In this document: positions 63,221 to 64,000 of the stretch, in pieces
Numbering within the stretch: position 1 is the first letter of the stretch
Layout of the letters: the number at the start of each line of letters is the position of its first letter
Made by a program: the position numbers and the translations under genes
Source: Bacteroidales bacterium
GTDB lineage: Bacteria > Bacteroidota > Bacteroidia > Bacteroidales > P3
DNA: 64,000 nt
Assembly: GCA_016292015.1 (NCBI GenBank)
Contig: JAEEZY010000030.1
Coordinates: 1 to 64,000, forward strand
Direction: 5' to 3'
The notes under the pieces: model-generated
What the model was told of the DNA's origin: nothing
The model's input: only the letters and a program-made list of their open reading frames with translations
The model's database searches: none

Positions 63221-63793
63221 TTAGAAACGATAGCGTACGCTGAAGTTGAACCATGTGGGCCAGAAATATGCACTTCCTGTTATATCACCAGGAATACCGA
63301 AGTTGATACTCGGACGGGTATCAAGCGACAGCTGCAACGGGAAGTCGAAATCATACTGAATACCGATCTGTCCGCCTACACCAAGGCAAAAGGCGGCGTC
63401 ACTGCTGTGATATCCTGAATAGTGAGCATCGTAAATCCAGACTCCCAGGTTGGCGGATGGACCTACATACCATCCCAGTCCTTTAATAATGTTCCAATAC
63501 CACTGGTAGCTTCCTGCCAAATGCAGGTAACCATTGGCATGATGTACACCGTATGCACTCCAGCTATAATCTGCCCAACCCAACTCAGCCTCTATCCTGT
63601 TCGAACTCGAAAGGTTGTACACTCCAGACAATTCGATGTTGAAGCCCCAGTCACTCCCATAACTGTTGTCAAACGAAGTGAACCAGGCGTCACCAAGTCT
63701 GAGACCCAGAGAGAACTCACCGCCCTTGCCCTGAGCCATTGCGGAAGCGCTCAGAGCGACGATTGCAACCAATGCAACAATTAACTTTTTCAT
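63221..63793 (-). CDS. Outer-membrane beta-barrel protein
   Basis: 190 residues. Signal peptide (KKLIVALVAIVALSASAMAQ), then alternating hydrophobic/polar strands (GEFSLGLRLGDAWFTSF, WGFNIELSGVYNLSS, RIEAELGWADYSWSAYG, GYLHLAGSYQWYWNI) and a C-terminal aromatic residue (FNFSVRYRF), the typical last strand for BAM-dependent insertion. About eight strands, as in small OmpX/OmpA-type barrels. Function unknown. Promoter box at 63860-63867. Confidence 0.87.
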   Translation of the reverse strand: MKKLIVALVAIVALSASAMAQGKGGEFSLGLRLGDAWFTSFDNSYGSDWGFNIELSGVYNLSSSNRIEAELGWADYSWSAYGVHHANGYLHLAGSYQWYWNIIKGLGWYVGPSANLGVWIYDAHYSGYHSSDAAFCLGVGGQIGIQYDFDFPLQLSLDTRPSINFGIPGDITGSAYFWPTWFNFSVRYRF

Positions 63794-63859
63794 CTTTTAG
63801 TTTTTAAATTATACATTTAGTTTATCTTCCGTCTGACTAAGTGTGTGTTTCAGACGATG

Positions 63860-63867
63860 CAAAAGTA
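63860..63867 (-). promoter_or_regulatory. -7 promoter element for the beta-barrel gene
   Basis: TACTTTTG on the minus strand, 66 bases before the ATG at 63793. Confidence 0.5.
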
Positions 63868-63923
63868 CAAACAAATAAATTAATGGAGATATTTACGGGC
63901 AAATAAATTCCACCGCCCGATGT

Positions 63924-64000
63924 TCATGCCATGTAATCACCCCTATCGACAACCGTCTCATAGCCTATGGCACGCATGCGGTATTCGGTGCAGTTGCGGC
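63924..64000 (-). CDS. C-terminal fragment of a gene entering from the right
   Basis: The minus-strand frame is open from the window edge to a TGA at 63924-63926 and reads RNCTEYRMRAIGYETVVDRG then DYMA. Only 24 residues are visible, so the product cannot be named. The other two minus-strand frames stop earlier, which supports this one weakly. Confidence 0.4.
   Translation of the reverse strand, partial: RNCTEYRMRAIGYETVVDRGDYMA

Overview
The window looks like a chromosomal segment of a Bacteroidales bacterium (Bacteroidota). Evidence: many promoters fit the Bacteroidota pattern TTG-N19-22-TAnnTTTG. Cargo proteins carry type IX secretion (T9SS) C-terminal sorting domains, and a PorX-type T9SS regulator is present. 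The window also has a PUR/DUF3276 protein, a FeoA-FeoB fusion, BspA-type leucine-rich repeats and a parA-parB-DUF5683 gene order. Family-level placement cannot be made by eye.

Layout. 1-19986 (minus strand): three giant secreted multidomain proteins in tandem, the last running off the left edge, preceded by a small secreted protein that shares a promoter with the first giant. 20498-23199 (plus): iron uptake, feoAB fusion plus a small Cys-rich FeoB-associated membrane protein. 23204-28581 (minus): hslR, tonB-exbD-exbB energy transduction, DUF5683, parB-parA and a PUR-family protein. 28712-32705 (minus): an Fe-S cysteine desulfidase-like protein, a deoxyhypusine-synthase-like protein and dnaB. 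33249-37233 (plus): a TPR protein, der, and a sigma factor / membrane protein / Spy-like cluster that looks like an envelope-stress unit. 37283-38378: two convergent membrane metalloprotease-like genes. 38492-46415: lipoprotein, ilvE (minus), valS, FKBP isomerase, cvpA, dus and a TPR lipoprotein.

46416-50342 is the oddest part. It is an AT-rich segment bounded by an inverted pair of two-block repeats (46525-46580 and 49843-49900). Between them lie a promoter-driven, rod-folding RNA candidate with its own terminator, a small uncharacterised protein and a BspA-like LRR protein with a type-A T9SS signal. 50343-63793 returns to core genes: pyrB-pyrI, a CAU tRNA, ruvX, def, tex, two lipoproteins sharing a repeated Cys-Pro domain, porX (minus), mfd and an outer-membrane beta-barrel protein (minus). 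A gene fragment enters from the right edge.

A recurring signal is not explained by the genes. Many intergenic spacers are filled by degenerate tandem arrays with an exact, locus-specific period (7, 8, 9, 11, 24 or 27 bp), often starting at a stop codon and ending at the next start codon. The 9-bp versions also occur in frame inside feoB and form the translated tail of its small neighbour. tonB carries a ten-G homopolymer that could make it phase-variable. porX together with four T9SS cargo proteins suggests this segment contributes substantially to the cell's surface and secreted proteome.
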